A stretch of 64,000 nucleotides of DNA from Kitasatospora papulosa (GTDB lineage Bacteria > Actinomycetota > Actinomycetes > Streptomycetales > Streptomycetaceae): assembly GCF_000717245.1 (NCBI RefSeq), contig NZ_JNYQ01000002.1, positions 186,001 through 250,000 on the forward strand, given 5' to 3'. Made by a program: the position numbers and the translations under genes. Of this stretch, positions 25,095 to 32,944 are shown in pieces. The notes beneath the pieces are model-generated. The model searched no databases. It was not told the origin of the DNA and saw nothing but the letters and a program-made list of their open reading frames with translations. Position 1 is the stretch's first letter. The number at the start of each line of letters is the position of its first letter.

Positions 25095-26318
25095 CTACGC
25101 CCGCACCGTCCTCAGCCCCCGCACCAGGGCCGACACCCCCGCCTCGGCCTTGCTCCGCGGGCACCCCAGGTTGAGCCGCAGGAATCCGGGCGCCCCGTAC
25201 ACCGAGCCCGGCATGATCGCGACCTTCTCCCGCTCGATCAGCACCCGCTGCAGCGCCTCCTCCTCCACACCCAGGGGACGCAGATCGATCCACGCCAGGT
25301 AGCCCGCCTGCGGCGGCACCCACGCGAGCTCCGGGAACTCCGCGTCCAGCCGCTCCGCGACCATCGCCAGATTCCCCGTGACATACGCGCGGACCGCGTC
25401 CAGCCAGGCCGCGCCCTCGCGGTACGCCGCGATGTGGGCGGTCAGCGACAGCACCGCGGGCGAGGCGAGCCCCTCCGCGGTCTCCATCCGGCGCAGGTAC
25501 TCCGCGCGGTCGGCGGGGTCACCGATGATCCCGTACGAACCGGTCAGCGCCGGAAAGTTGAAGGACTTCGACGCGGAGGTGATCACCGCCCAGCGGCCGC
25601 CGGCCGGACCGCCGCCGTCCCGCACGCCGGCCTCCACGCCGCCGTCCCCCACGCCGGCCGCGTCGGCGATCCGGGCGTACGGGACGTGCACATGGCCGTC
25701 ATGGACGAAGTCCGCGTGGATCTCGTCGCTGATCACGGCCGCACCGTGGCGACGGGCCAGTTCCGCCATCTCCCGGAGCTCGGCCTCCGTCCACACCCGC
25801 CCGGTCGGGTTGTGCGGCGAGCACAGCACCAGCACCTTCGCGTCGGCCCGCGCCAGCTCGCGTTCCAGCGCTTCGGTGTCCCCCAGCGGCACGCCCCGCA
25901 GCTCCCGCCCCAGCCCCAGGACCGCCTTGCGGAAACCGTCGTACGTCGGGGTGTGGACGACCACGCCCTCCCCCTCGGACGTCCACATCTGCAGCAGCTG
26001 CGAGAGCTGGCTCAGCACGGACGGACCGTAGACCAGCCGGCCGGTGTCCAGATCGGCGCCGTACCGGGTCCCGTACCAGTGGGCCACGGCCGACAGGAAG
26101 TCGTCCTGCTGCCAGGTGGTGTAGCCGAGCACCCCGTGGTCCAGGCGGGCACGCAGCGCGGCCAGGACCTCGGGCGCGGTCTCGAAGTCCATGTCGGAGA
26201 TGGTGAAGGGCAGCAGCCCGTCCACCCCGAAGCGGTCCGCGACGCCGTCCCACTGGACGCACCAGGTGCCCCGGCGGTCGATGACGGTGTCGAAGTCGTA
26301 GCGCGCGGTCGTGCTCAC
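25095..26318 (-). CDS. MalY/PatB-type PLP C-S lyase/aminotransferase
   Basis: A protein of about 407 residues in the MalY/PatB subfamily of aminotransferases (cystathionine beta-lyase activity). Features: RYDFDTVIDRRGTWCVQWD, LPFTISDMDF, the GYTTW motif, CSPHNPTGRVW, SDEIHADFV, and the PLP lysine in TSASKSFNFPAL. I prefer GTG 26318 because GGGAG lies upstream and the MSTTARYDFD start is typical; ATG 26342 would abut the fbaA terminator. Residues about 228-245 hold an in-frame 9-residue tandem duplication (AGVGDGGVE/AGVRDGGGP) that looks like a recent 27-bp slip. Likely role: cystathionine or other cysteine-conjugate cleavage. Confidence 0.85.
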   Translation of the reverse strand: MSTTARYDFDTVIDRRGTWCVQWDGVADRFGVDGLLPFTISDMDFETAPEVLAALRARLDHGVLGYTTWQQDDFLSAVAHWYGTRYGADLDTGRLVYGPSVLSQLSQLLQMWTSEGEGVVVHTPTYDGFRKAVLGLGRELRGVPLGDTEALERELARADAKVLVLCSPHNPTGRVWTEAELREMAELARRHGAAVISDEIHADFVHDGHVHVPYARIADAAGVGDGGVEAGVRDGGGPAGGRWAVITSASKSFNFPALTGSYGIIGDPADRAEYLRRMETAEGLASPAVLSLTAHIAAYREGAAWLDAVRAYVTGNLAMVAERLDAEFPELAWVPPQAGYLAWIDLRPLGVEEEALQRVLIEREKVAIMPGSVYGAPGFLRLNLGCPRSKAEAGVSALVRGLRTVRA

Positions 26319-26344
26319 AGCGTTTCTCGCTCCCTCGGACATGG

Positions 26345-26381
26345 GGCGGGCCCGGTTCCCAGAAGGGAGACCGGGCCCGCC
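26345..26381 (-). terminator. terminator downstream of fbaA
   Basis: GGCGGGCCCGGT (26345-26356) pairs perfectly with ACCGGGCCCGCC (26370-26381), with an inner TCCC/GGGA stem. It is 18 bp past the fbaA stop. Confidence 0.85.
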
Positions 26382-26398
26382 GTACGTCCGTGACGTAC

Positions 26399-27430
26399 TT
26401 ACTTCAGCTTGGTGCCGGCGGAGCGCAGGTTGGCGCAGGCCTCCGTGACGCGCACGGCCATGCCGCCCTCGGCGGACTTGCCCCAGCTGCGCGGGTCGTA
26501 GACCTTCTTGTTGCCGACCTCGCCGTCGACCTTCAGGACGCCGTCGTAGTTGCGGAACACGTGGTCCACGATCGGGCGGGTGAAGGCGTACTGGGTGTCG
26601 GTGTCGAGGTTCATCTTCACGACGCCGTTCTCCAGCGCGGTGGCGATCTCCTCGGCCGTGGAGCCCGAGCCGCCGTGGAAGACGAAGTCGAACGGCTGGC
26701 TGCCGGCCGGCTTGCCGTACTTGGCGGAGACACCCTCCTGCAGGTCCTTGAGAAGCTCCGGACGCAGGACGACGTTGCCCGGCTTGTAGACGCCGTGGAC
26801 GTTGCCGAAGGACGCTGCCAGCAGGTAGCGGCCCTTCTCACCCAGGCCCAGGGCCTCGGCGGTGCGCAGCGCGTCGTCGACGGTCGTGTACAGCTCGTCG
26901 TTGATCTCGTGCGTGACGCCGTCCTCCTCGCCACCGGTCGGGGTGATCTCGACCTCAAGGATGATCTTGGCGGCGGCGGCCTTGGCCAGCAGCTCCTGGC
27001 CGATGGAGAGGTTGTCGGCGAGCGTCTCGGCCGAGCCGTCCCACATGTGCGACTGGAACAGCGGGTTCAGACCCTTGGCGACGCGCTCCGCGGAGACGTC
27101 GAGCAGCGGACGTACGTAACCGTCCAGCTTGTCCTTGGGGCAGTGGTCGGTGTGCAGCGCGACCGTGATGTCGTACTTGGCGGCGACGATGTGCGCGAAC
27201 TCGGCGAGAGCGACGGCGCCCGTCACCATGTCCTTGTTGTACTGGCCGCCCAGGAATTCGGCACCACCGGTGGAGATCTGGACGATGCCGTCGCTCTCCG
27301 CCTCCGCGAAGCCGCGCAGTGCAGCGTGCAGGGTCTGGGTCGACGTCACATTGATGGCCGGGTAGGCGAACTTGCCTGCCTTCGCCCGGTCGAGCATCTC
27401 GGCGTAGACCTCGGGGGTTGCGATGGGCAT
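26399..27430 (-). CDS. fbaA: class II fructose-1,6-bisphosphate aldolase
   Basis: A 343-residue class IIA zinc-dependent aldolase of central glycolysis and gluconeogenesis. ATG 27430 (MPIATPEVYAEMLDRAKAGK) has AAGGAG 7 nt ahead. Metal ligands and active-site motifs are present: LHTDHCPKDKLDGYVRPLL with the first His ligands and catalytic Asp, later HGVYK and FHGGSGS (zinc and phosphate contacts), and MNLDTDTQYAFT. The gene is monocistronic: it has its own terminator, and the parS-containing palindrome lies just upstream. Confidence 0.96.
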   Translation of the reverse strand: MPIATPEVYAEMLDRAKAGKFAYPAINVTSTQTLHAALRGFAEAESDGIVQISTGGAEFLGGQYNKDMVTGAVALAEFAHIVAAKYDITVALHTDHCPKDKLDGYVRPLLDVSAERVAKGLNPLFQSHMWDGSAETLADNLSIGQELLAKAAAAKIILEVEITPTGGEEDGVTHEINDELYTTVDDALRTAEALGLGEKGRYLLAASFGNVHGVYKPGNVVLRPELLKDLQEGVSAKYGKPAGSQPFDFVFHGGSGSTAEEIATALENGVVKMNLDTDTQYAFTRPIVDHVFRNYDGVLKVDGEVGNKKVYDPRSWGKSAEGGMAVRVTEACANLRSAGTKLK

Positions 27431-27545
27431 CTGTCCGCTCCTTGGGATGTGCGGGTGTTCAGGCTTGGTCCCTGACCTGGGGGCGACGTCATCGTCGCCC
27501 TCATCTTCCCAGACTCTCGCTTCGGCTCCACGCTGACCGTCGAGT

Positions 27546-27579
27546 AGTGCCTCCCGTTTCACGTGAAACGGGAGGCACT
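27546..27579. other. parS (ParB-binding centromere) site inside a 34-bp perfect palindrome
   Basis: The central 14 bp GTTTCACGTGAAAC (27556-27569) is an exact match to the Streptomyces parS core. Ten further symmetrical bases on each side (27546-27555 and 27570-27579) make a perfect 34-bp palindrome lying 16 bp past the pyrE stop, so the same DNA can also fold as the pyrE terminator. ParB binding here would mark the oriC-proximal region for segregation; Streptomyces carry many such sites around oriC, mostly between genes. Confidence 0.9.
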
Positions 27580-27595
27580 CGGAGGAAGCCCCAGG

Positions 27596-28135
27596 TCAGG
27601 CCAGGTCGAGGTCCGCCACGGAGTAGACCTGCACGTAGGGGAGACCCGCCTCGGCGATCGCCGAGGCGGCACCGCGCTCCACGATCACGGCGACGGCCAC
27701 GACCTCACCGCCCGCCTCACGCACCGCTTCGACCGCGGTCAGCGGCGATCCACCGGTCGTCGAGGTGTCCTCGACGACGAGGCAGCGGCGGCCCTTGACG
27801 TCCGTGCCCTCGATGCGGCGCTGCATCCCGTGCGCCTTCTGGGCCTTGCGGACGACGAACGCGTCCAGGCTCTTACCGCGCGCCGCCGAGGCGTGCAGCA
27901 TCGAGGTGGCCACCGGGTCGGCGCCCAGCGTCAGGCCACCCACGCAGTCGTAGTCCAGCTCGGCGGTGGCGTCGAGCATCATCTGTCCGACCAGCGGCGC
28001 GGCCTTGCCGTCCAGGGTGATCCGGCGCAGGTCGATGTACCAGTCGGCTTCCAGACCCGAGGAGAGGGTCACCTTGCCGTGCACCACGGCCTTGTCCTTG
28101 ATCTGCTGGAGCAGCTCAGCGCGTACGTCAGTCAT
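27596..28135 (-). CDS. pyrE: orotate phosphoribosyltransferase
   Basis: A 179-residue enzyme making orotidine monophosphate from orotate and PRPP in pyrimidine synthesis. The PRPP-binding motif RCLVVEDTSTTGGSPLTAVE is present, along with VVRKAQKAHGMQRRIEG (flexible loop with Lys residues) and the N-terminal GKVTLSSGLEADWYIDLRR substrate segment. It follows the epimerase gene with a 30-bp gap on the same strand and ends at the parS palindrome. Confidence 0.95.
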   Translation of the reverse strand: MTDVRAELLQQIKDKAVVHGKVTLSSGLEADWYIDLRRITLDGKAAPLVGQMMLDATAELDYDCVGGLTLGADPVATSMLHASAARGKSLDAFVVRKAQKAHGMQRRIEGTDVKGRRCLVVEDTSTTGGSPLTAVEAVREAGGEVVAVAVIVERGAASAIAEAGLPYVQVYSVADLDLA

Positions 28136-28165
28136 GTCAACGAGGGTAAGCGCTGCCGTGGAGGG

Positions 28166-28960
28166 TCAGAGCCGTGCCCAGCTCCAGGTCGTCGTGATCT
28201 CCAGGGGCTCGATCGGGGTGACGAGCCGGGGGGCGGTGTTCAGCCCGTTCGGCGGTCCGGACTGCGGCTCGACGCAGACGGCCTCCGCCTGCTCGTCGTA
28301 GATCACCACCCACTCGTCCCGGCTCTTGACGGTCAGCTCCAGCTGTTCGGGCCAGGTGAGCTTCACGTCGACGCCCGCGGGCATCCCGAAGCAGTCGTCC
28401 CACGGGCCGGGCAGCGGGTCGATCCGGCGGCCGGTCGGCAGGTGGTTGTCGCCCCGCTCCTCCTGCCACTCCGCGTCGAAGGACATCCGCACGTCCTGGC
28501 CGCCGAGGTTCCGGAGGAACCAGGGATGCCACCCGGCCTGCGCGGGGAAGGAATCGCCGTAGGTCTCGATGCCGAGCCCCAGGGTCAGCGACTCCTCGGT
28601 CAGCTCGAAGGACTGCGTCACCCGGCCCTCGTACGGCCACGGATCGGTCAGGTCGTAGATGAAGGCCGCTTCCGAGTCGCTCTGCCGGACCGGCTTCCAG
28701 GAGGTGTCGCGACCGGTGCCGTGGATGGCGTGCGGCGGGGAGTTCAGCGGCATCCGATGCACCGCGCCGCCATTGCGGAACTGGCCGTTCTCGGTGCGTC
28801 CGCACCACGGCACCATGGGGAAGCAGCCGTACCGCTCGCCTTGGCGCAGCAGTTCGGTCCCCCCGATCCGCAGGCTGCTGATACGGCAGCCGTGCACGGG
28901 GTCAACGGTCAATTCGACGTCGCCGGCTGTCAGCCGGGCGTTCTTCGCAACTCTGCTCAC
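28166..28960 (-). CDS. aldose 1-epimerase-like protein
   Basis: A 264-residue beta-sandwich protein of the galactose mutarotase superfamily. Landmarks: GCRISSLRIGGTELL, the VPWCGRTENGQFRNGG segment, PPHAIHGTGRD with the conserved His, QAGWHPWFLRNLGG with the second His, and CVEPQSGPPNGLN, whose Glu acts as the general base in the family. It would interconvert sugar anomers, possibly of a phosphosugar. It is immediately upstream of pyrE (30 bp) and downstream of the SRPBCC gene, so an operon of three is possible. Confidence 0.88.
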   Translation of the reverse strand: MSRVAKNARLTAGDVELTVDPVHGCRISSLRIGGTELLRQGERYGCFPMVPWCGRTENGQFRNGGAVHRMPLNSPPHAIHGTGRDTSWKPVRQSDSEAAFIYDLTDPWPYEGRVTQSFELTEESLTLGLGIETYGDSFPAQAGWHPWFLRNLGGQDVRMSFDAEWQEERGDNHLPTGRRIDPLPGPWDDCFGMPAGVDVKLTWPEQLELTVKSRDEWVVIYDEQAEAVCVEPQSGPPNGLNTAPRLVTPIEPLEITTTWSWARL

Positions 28961-28990
28961 CCTCCGACACTACTGGCGCGGTGTCGTGCC

Positions 28991-29935
28991 CTACGGCCTC
29001 CTGCGCCGCAGAGCCCTGCCCACCACCACGGCGGAGGCGATCGCCAGAGCGGCGGCCGGGGCGGCCCAGCGCAGGGTGATGCCCGCGGCACCCGCCTCGG
29101 GCGACGGCACGGGGGCGTACCGGCCGCGCGGCGGGGCGTGGTCGACCTCCTCCGTGCTGCGGCCGATCATGGTGCGGCGGGCGTGGGCGGCCTCGGCGGG
29201 CGGCTCGTCCGGCACGGTGAACTCCAGCTCTGCGGAAGGGTCGAGCGACGGCGGCGGTACGGGCGAGTCGAACACGGACTCCTTGTCCGCGGAGGGCTCG
29301 GCGGGCCCGGACCCCTGCGGCTCGTCCGGGGCGTCGGGGGACGGCGCATCGGAAGCGTGCTCCCCGGCGGCGGGCTCCGGCTTCCGGGGCTCAGGCGCGT
29401 CGGACTCCGGCTTCCCGGGCTCCGGCGCGCCGGGCTCCTGCGCGCCGGACTCAGGCGCGTCAGGCACGGACGCGTCGCGCACGGGCTCGTCCGACCGCGC
29501 CGACAGGGACTCCGTCACCAACTGCTGCGTAAAACGGTCCAGCAGCCGCTGCGCCGCGGTGAGGGCCGTGGAAACGTCCAGATCCACGATGCGCCCCTCA
29601 CCACGCGCCGTGCCGCTGTAGCCGATCGTCGTCCCGCCGTCCGTCCGCGTGAGACCGATGGTCAGTGCCAGCTTCGCCGAGCCCCCGCCCCGGGCCTCCG
29701 CCCCCTCCCCGCTCACGGAGAAGGAGTCACCGCCCTCGGACGGCCGCAGGGCCAGCGCACCGCGATACGTGATCGTGTGACCGCCGGCCCGGAATTTCAG
29801 CCGGCCCGCGAGGGGGCCCGCCGACGAGTCGGCGTCCTGCTGGAACCCGGGCACGCAGCGCGCGACACGGGCGGGGTCAGCCAGCGTCCGCCGAAGGGCC
29901 GGGACCGGAACCGGAACGAACACCTCATGCTCCAT
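28991..29935 (-). CDS. CoxG/SRPBCC-domain protein with Pro-rich repeats and C-terminal membrane anchor
   Basis: A 314-residue protein. The N-terminal 145 residues are an SRPBCC (START-like) hydrophobic-ligand domain of the CoxG type: MEHEVFVPVPVPALRRTLAD, VARCVPGFQQ, YRGALALRPSEGGDSF, TALTAAQRLLDRFTQQL. Residues about 160-255 are a low-complexity region rich in Pro, Glu and Ala with tandem EPG/PES/APEP units. A transmembrane helix close to the C-terminus (AAPAAALAIASAVVVGRAL) is followed by RRRRP, so it is tail-anchored with the ligand domain in the cytoplasm. No carbon-monoxide dehydrogenase genes are nearby, so a CoxG role is not implied. Confidence 0.85.
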   Translation of the reverse strand: MEHEVFVPVPVPALRRTLADPARVARCVPGFQQDADSSAGPLAGRLKFRAGGHTITYRGALALRPSEGGDSFSVSGEGAEARGGGSAKLALTIGLTRTDGGTTIGYSGTARGEGRIVDLDVSTALTAAQRLLDRFTQQLVTESLSARSDEPVRDASVPDAPESGAQEPGAPEPGKPESDAPEPRKPEPAAGEHASDAPSPDAPDEPQGSGPAEPSADKESVFDSPVPPPSLDPSAELEFTVPDEPPAEAAHARRTMIGRSTEEVDHAPPRGRYAPVPSPEAGAAGITLRWAAPAAALAIASAVVVGRALRRRRP

Positions 29936-30030
29936 ACCGCCCGAGCCTACTCAGCCCCGGCCGTCCCGTCAGCGCTTCCCCACCCCGTGCACCGTGCGTA
30001 CCGCACCGGCGGTGCCGCGCCCGTGGATCC

Positions 30031-31617
30031 TCAGTACCGCGGATGGACCAGCGTCGACGGCGGGACCCCGCGCTGCCGGACCTTCTCCACGGCGCTCCGG
30101 CCGGCCGTCAGCTCCCGCTCCCCCAGCGTCCTCAGGGCGGGCGCCCCCGGGTCCAGGCCGAGGCTGCCCACCGGCTTCCGGGCGGCCAGGACGAACCCCC
30201 GGTCCCAGGGCGCCTCCGCGCTCCCCGCGACGCGGTCCGGGCCGGCGGCGAACCCGATGAGGCGCCCGCCGACGCCGTACGGCCGGGTCGCCAGACCGCC
30301 CGCCCGGACCGACGCCTCCACCGTCCAGAACGTCGTCGGCCTGCTGCTCGGCGGTCCCGCGTGCACCACCAGCCGGCCGTCCGGCTCCAGCGCCCCGGCG
30401 ACCAGCCCGTAGAACTCGGCGGAGTAGAGCTTCGTACTCGCCGTGATCTCCGGGTCGGGAAGGTCCGAGATCACCACGTCGAAGCGGTCCCGGGACGTCC
30501 GCAGCCAGGTGAAGGCGTCCGCGGCGACCGTCGTCACCCGAGGGTCCTCGAAGGCACGCCCGTTCAGCCGGGAGAGCGCCGGGTCCGTGCGGGCCAGGCG
30601 GGTGACGGCCGGATCGAGCTCGATCACCACGACGGATGCGACGTCCGGATAGCGCAGCACCTCACGGGCGGCGAGCCCGTCGCCCCCTCCCAGGATCAGC
30701 ACCCGCCGGTGGGCCCCCTTCATCGCCGGATGCACGAGCGCCTCGTGGAAGCGGTACTCGTCGCGGGAGCTGACCCGGAGCCGCCCGTCCAGGTAGAGGT
30801 CCAGCGCGCCGCTCCCCCGGCCGGTGAGGACGATCTCCTGCAGGCCCGTCCGCACGGCGACCCGCACCTCGTCGCCGTACACCGCTCGCCGGGCCGCCCT
30901 CTCGAAGTCGTCGACCAGGACGGAGGCCGTGGCCAGCAGGGCGATCACCACACCGTTCACCACGACGAGCAGCAGGCGCGAGCGCGGGTTCAGGTCGCGC
31001 CGGAACACCCACAGCACCAGCGCGAGACCCGCCGCCGCGTTGACCGCGCCGGTGAACAGCGCCCCGGTGAGCTGCCCCATCATCGGCAGCAGGAGGAAGG
31101 GGAAGGCCAGCCCGCCCACCAGCGCGCCCACGTAGTCGGCGGCGAAGAGGTCGGCCACCGCCCCGCCCGCGTCCTGCCGGTCGACCCGTTGGATCAGCGT
31201 CATCAGCAGGGGGATCTCCGCGCCGATCAGGATCCCGATCGCGAGCGAGAAGCCCACCAGCGCGTAGCGCGACTCACCGAGCCAGGCGAAGGAGGCGTAC
31301 AGGATGAGCGCCGACGAACCGCCGACGAGCGCGAGAGCCGCCTCGAGCAGACCGAACCCCACGGCGGCCCGGGTGCGTAAACGTTTCGCGAGCAGGGACC
31401 CGATGCCCATCGCGAAGACCATCACGGACAGCACGACCGAGGCCTGGGTGACCGAGTCACCGATGAGGTACGAGGCCAGCGCGACCAGTTCCAGCTCGTA
31501 CACCAGGCCGCACGCGGCACAGACGAAGACCACGGCCAGCACGAGGAACCTGCCGGTCCGCGGCCGGACGGGAAGCCGTGGGGCGCCCCCTCGCAGCGGC
31601 GTCTGCTGGTCGATCAT
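30031..31617 (-). CDS. membrane-embedded polyamine aminopropyltransferase (spermidine-synthase-like)
   Basis: A 528-residue protein in which about seven to eight transmembrane helices (residues 27-250) precede a spermidine-synthase-type methyltransferase-fold domain (about 270-500). The soluble half has RVLILGGGDGLAAREVLRYP (given as the family's GGGDG motif), VVVIELDPAVTRLAR, and DVVISDLPDP, where the catalytic Asp pair lies. Many actinobacteria carry this fusion beside a DUF2617 gene, as here. Whether it makes spermidine, thermospermine or modifies another substrate is not known. Start ATG 31617. Confidence 0.88.
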   Translation of the reverse strand: MIDQQTPLRGGAPRLPVRPRTGRFLVLAVVFVCAACGLVYELELVALASYLIGDSVTQASVVLSVMVFAMGIGSLLAKRLRTRAAVGFGLLEAALALVGGSSALILYASFAWLGESRYALVGFSLAIGILIGAEIPLLMTLIQRVDRQDAGGAVADLFAADYVGALVGGLAFPFLLLPMMGQLTGALFTGAVNAAAGLALVLWVFRRDLNPRSRLLLVVVNGVVIALLATASVLVDDFERAARRAVYGDEVRVAVRTGLQEIVLTGRGSGALDLYLDGRLRVSSRDEYRFHEALVHPAMKGAHRRVLILGGGDGLAAREVLRYPDVASVVVIELDPAVTRLARTDPALSRLNGRAFEDPRVTTVAADAFTWLRTSRDRFDVVISDLPDPEITASTKLYSAEFYGLVAGALEPDGRLVVHAGPPSSRPTTFWTVEASVRAGGLATRPYGVGGRLIGFAAGPDRVAGSAEAPWDRGFVLAARKPVGSLGLDPGAPALRTLGERELTAGRSAVEKVRQRGVPPSTLVHPRY

Positions 31618-31724
31618 GAAACGAACGCTACGTGACGGGACGGTTGCCTTTTGTCACCCACAAGGGTGCAAGTGACGCGCACCGGGCATGAGGCGCACCA
31701 CCGGGAAGAGCTCGCGCACCCCCC

Positions 31725-32246
31725 TCAGGACACCCCGGCCGGGATGCGCGCTCCCACCCTCGTACGGGTCACCACCAACTGCCCCTCCTGGGGATACGCA
31801 TGCCAGGTGCGCCAGCGCACCTCACCGCCCGTCCGTTGCGCGAGCATCGCCGTGAAGGCGTACGGGCTGCCGGGGAACGTCCCCGCCAGGCCGTGCGGAT
31901 GATCGGCCACGAGCGCGAGCAGTTCCTGCGCGCGCCCCGCGAACGAGCCCGGGGACAGCGTCTCGACGCGCGCCGCGAACTCGTAGTCCCAGTCACCCAC
32001 GCTCTCGGCGACCCCCAGCGGCAGCGGCGTACTGCTGCCCGGCAGGCAGGCGACGGTCTCGGAGCAGGTACGCCCCTCCTCCTCGAGCAGCACCTGATGG
32101 GAGGCACCCAGAAGCCGCAACTGGACTTTCGCGGCGGCTAGTTCGAGATCGAGTACGGCGAGGGCGGGCAGCGGCTCCCGCCCGAGCGTCCATGCCAGAT
32201 CGGCGGCTCGGGTGTCGGAATAGGAGGTCTGGAGGGTCGTGAGCAT
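31725..32246 (-). CDS. DUF2617 family protein
   Basis: A 173-residue soluble protein starting at ATG 32246 (MLTTLQTSYSDTRAADLAWTLG). Family-like features: PLPALAVLDLELAAAKVQLRLLG, given as the amphipathic first strand, then SHQVLLEE, DWDYEFAARVETLSPGSF, PGSPYAFTAM and TWHAYPQEGQLVVTRT. Function is unknown. It directly precedes the membrane aminopropyltransferase gene (108-bp gap, same strand), an association recurrent in Streptomyces, which suggests a joint role. Extension of the reading frame to 32375 has no ribosome site. Confidence 0.85.
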   Translation of the reverse strand: MLTTLQTSYSDTRAADLAWTLGREPLPALAVLDLELAAAKVQLRLLGASHQVLLEEEGRTCSETVACLPGSSTPLPLGVAESVGDWDYEFAARVETLSPGSFAGRAQELLALVADHPHGLAGTFPGSPYAFTAMLAQRTGGEVRWRTWHAYPQEGQLVVTRTRVGARIPAGVS

Positions 32247-32557
32247 GGAACGGCTCCGCAAAACACACAGGGACACAGGGACAGGAGGTATCCCCGTGCG
32301 GGACACGCGGGGAAGCGGGAGCCCAATCCGGCCCAACTGGGGCCCGGGGGCTGAATGTTCTCTACATCGATGCAATCACGACGAACGTCGCTCTCGCAGC
32401 GTTTTTACCCAACTTGCCGTGGTTTCCATCCCTCAGGGGGCAGGACGGTTCACCTGTTCCCGCGCTCCCAACAAAAAGGTGCCCGGCGGGAGTTGGACCC
32501 CACCGGACACCTCGGACGCATCCGCCCCGCCCCTCCGCACGGGAGGAGACGGCTCAC
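32247..32557. other. intergenic region, 311 bp
   Basis: No gene seen. It holds the terminator of the Gly/Cys-rich protein gene (32478-32511) and, nearer the DUF2617 start, an A-rich stretch with CACACAGGGACACAGGGACA direct repeats and GGAGGT on the plus strand without a following open frame. The DUF2617 promoter presumably lies here. Confidence 0.5.
32478..32511 (-). terminator. rho-independent terminator with T tract
   Basis: On the minus strand, GGTGTCCGGTGGG pairs with CCCGCCGGGCACC using G-U wobbles, and is followed directly by TTTTTG. The wobble pattern and T run show it acts for the minus-strand Gly/Cys-rich protein gene. T-tract terminators are uncommon in this GC-rich sequence. Confidence 0.85.
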
Positions 32558-32818
32558 TCAGTTGCCGCCGCCACCGCCGCAGCCCCCGCCGCCTCCGCCG
32601 CAGCTGCTGCCTCCGCCGCAGGAGTGGCCCCCGGAGTGCCCGCCGGAGTCGCCGCCGCCGCTGTCACCGGCCCACCAGCTGCCCCCGCCTCCCCCGTCGC
32701 TGCCGGAGCCACGGCGTCCCCCCCGCCCGGACGACGGCTTCTTCCGGCCACTCGACGTCAGGGCGACGAACCCCACCACCACGATCACCAGAAACACGAT
32801 GAAGAACACGAACCCCAT
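32558..32818 (-). CDS. single-pass membrane protein with Gly/Cys-rich tail
   Basis: An 86-residue protein. The N-terminal helix MGFVFFIVFLVIVVVGFVAL is one transmembrane anchor, followed by a basic patch (RKKPSSGRGGRRG) that keeps the tail in the cytoplasm. The rest is nearly all Gly, Ser and Cys, ending with CGGGSSCGGGGGGCGGGGG. Such tails also occur at the ends of TIGR04222/TPM-type membrane proteins, where they are of unknown use; metal or cluster binding, or protein contacts, are possible. It has its own T-tract terminator, which argues that it is a real expressed gene. Start ATG 32818; GTGAGG lies just upstream. Confidence 0.7.
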   Translation of the reverse strand: MGFVFFIVFLVIVVVGFVALTSSGRKKPSSGRGGRRGSGSDGGGGGSWWAGDSGGGDSGGHSGGHSCGGGSSCGGGGGGCGGGGGN

Positions 32819-32944
32819 CGACCTCACATCCTTCTGTCCCCCGAAGCGAGGTCCCCGCTTCTCGACTGACCGTGGGATTCCCACGCCCCGCCGGGACCAA
32901 AGCGGACTTGAGCAACTCCAGAGCTTCGGCACAGGATGGCGGCC

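Noticed and set aside
28991..29935. CoxG protein implying carbon-monoxide dehydrogenase
   Set aside because: Only the general SRPBCC fold is shared; no coxLMS genes are present, and the protein has an added repeat region and anchor.
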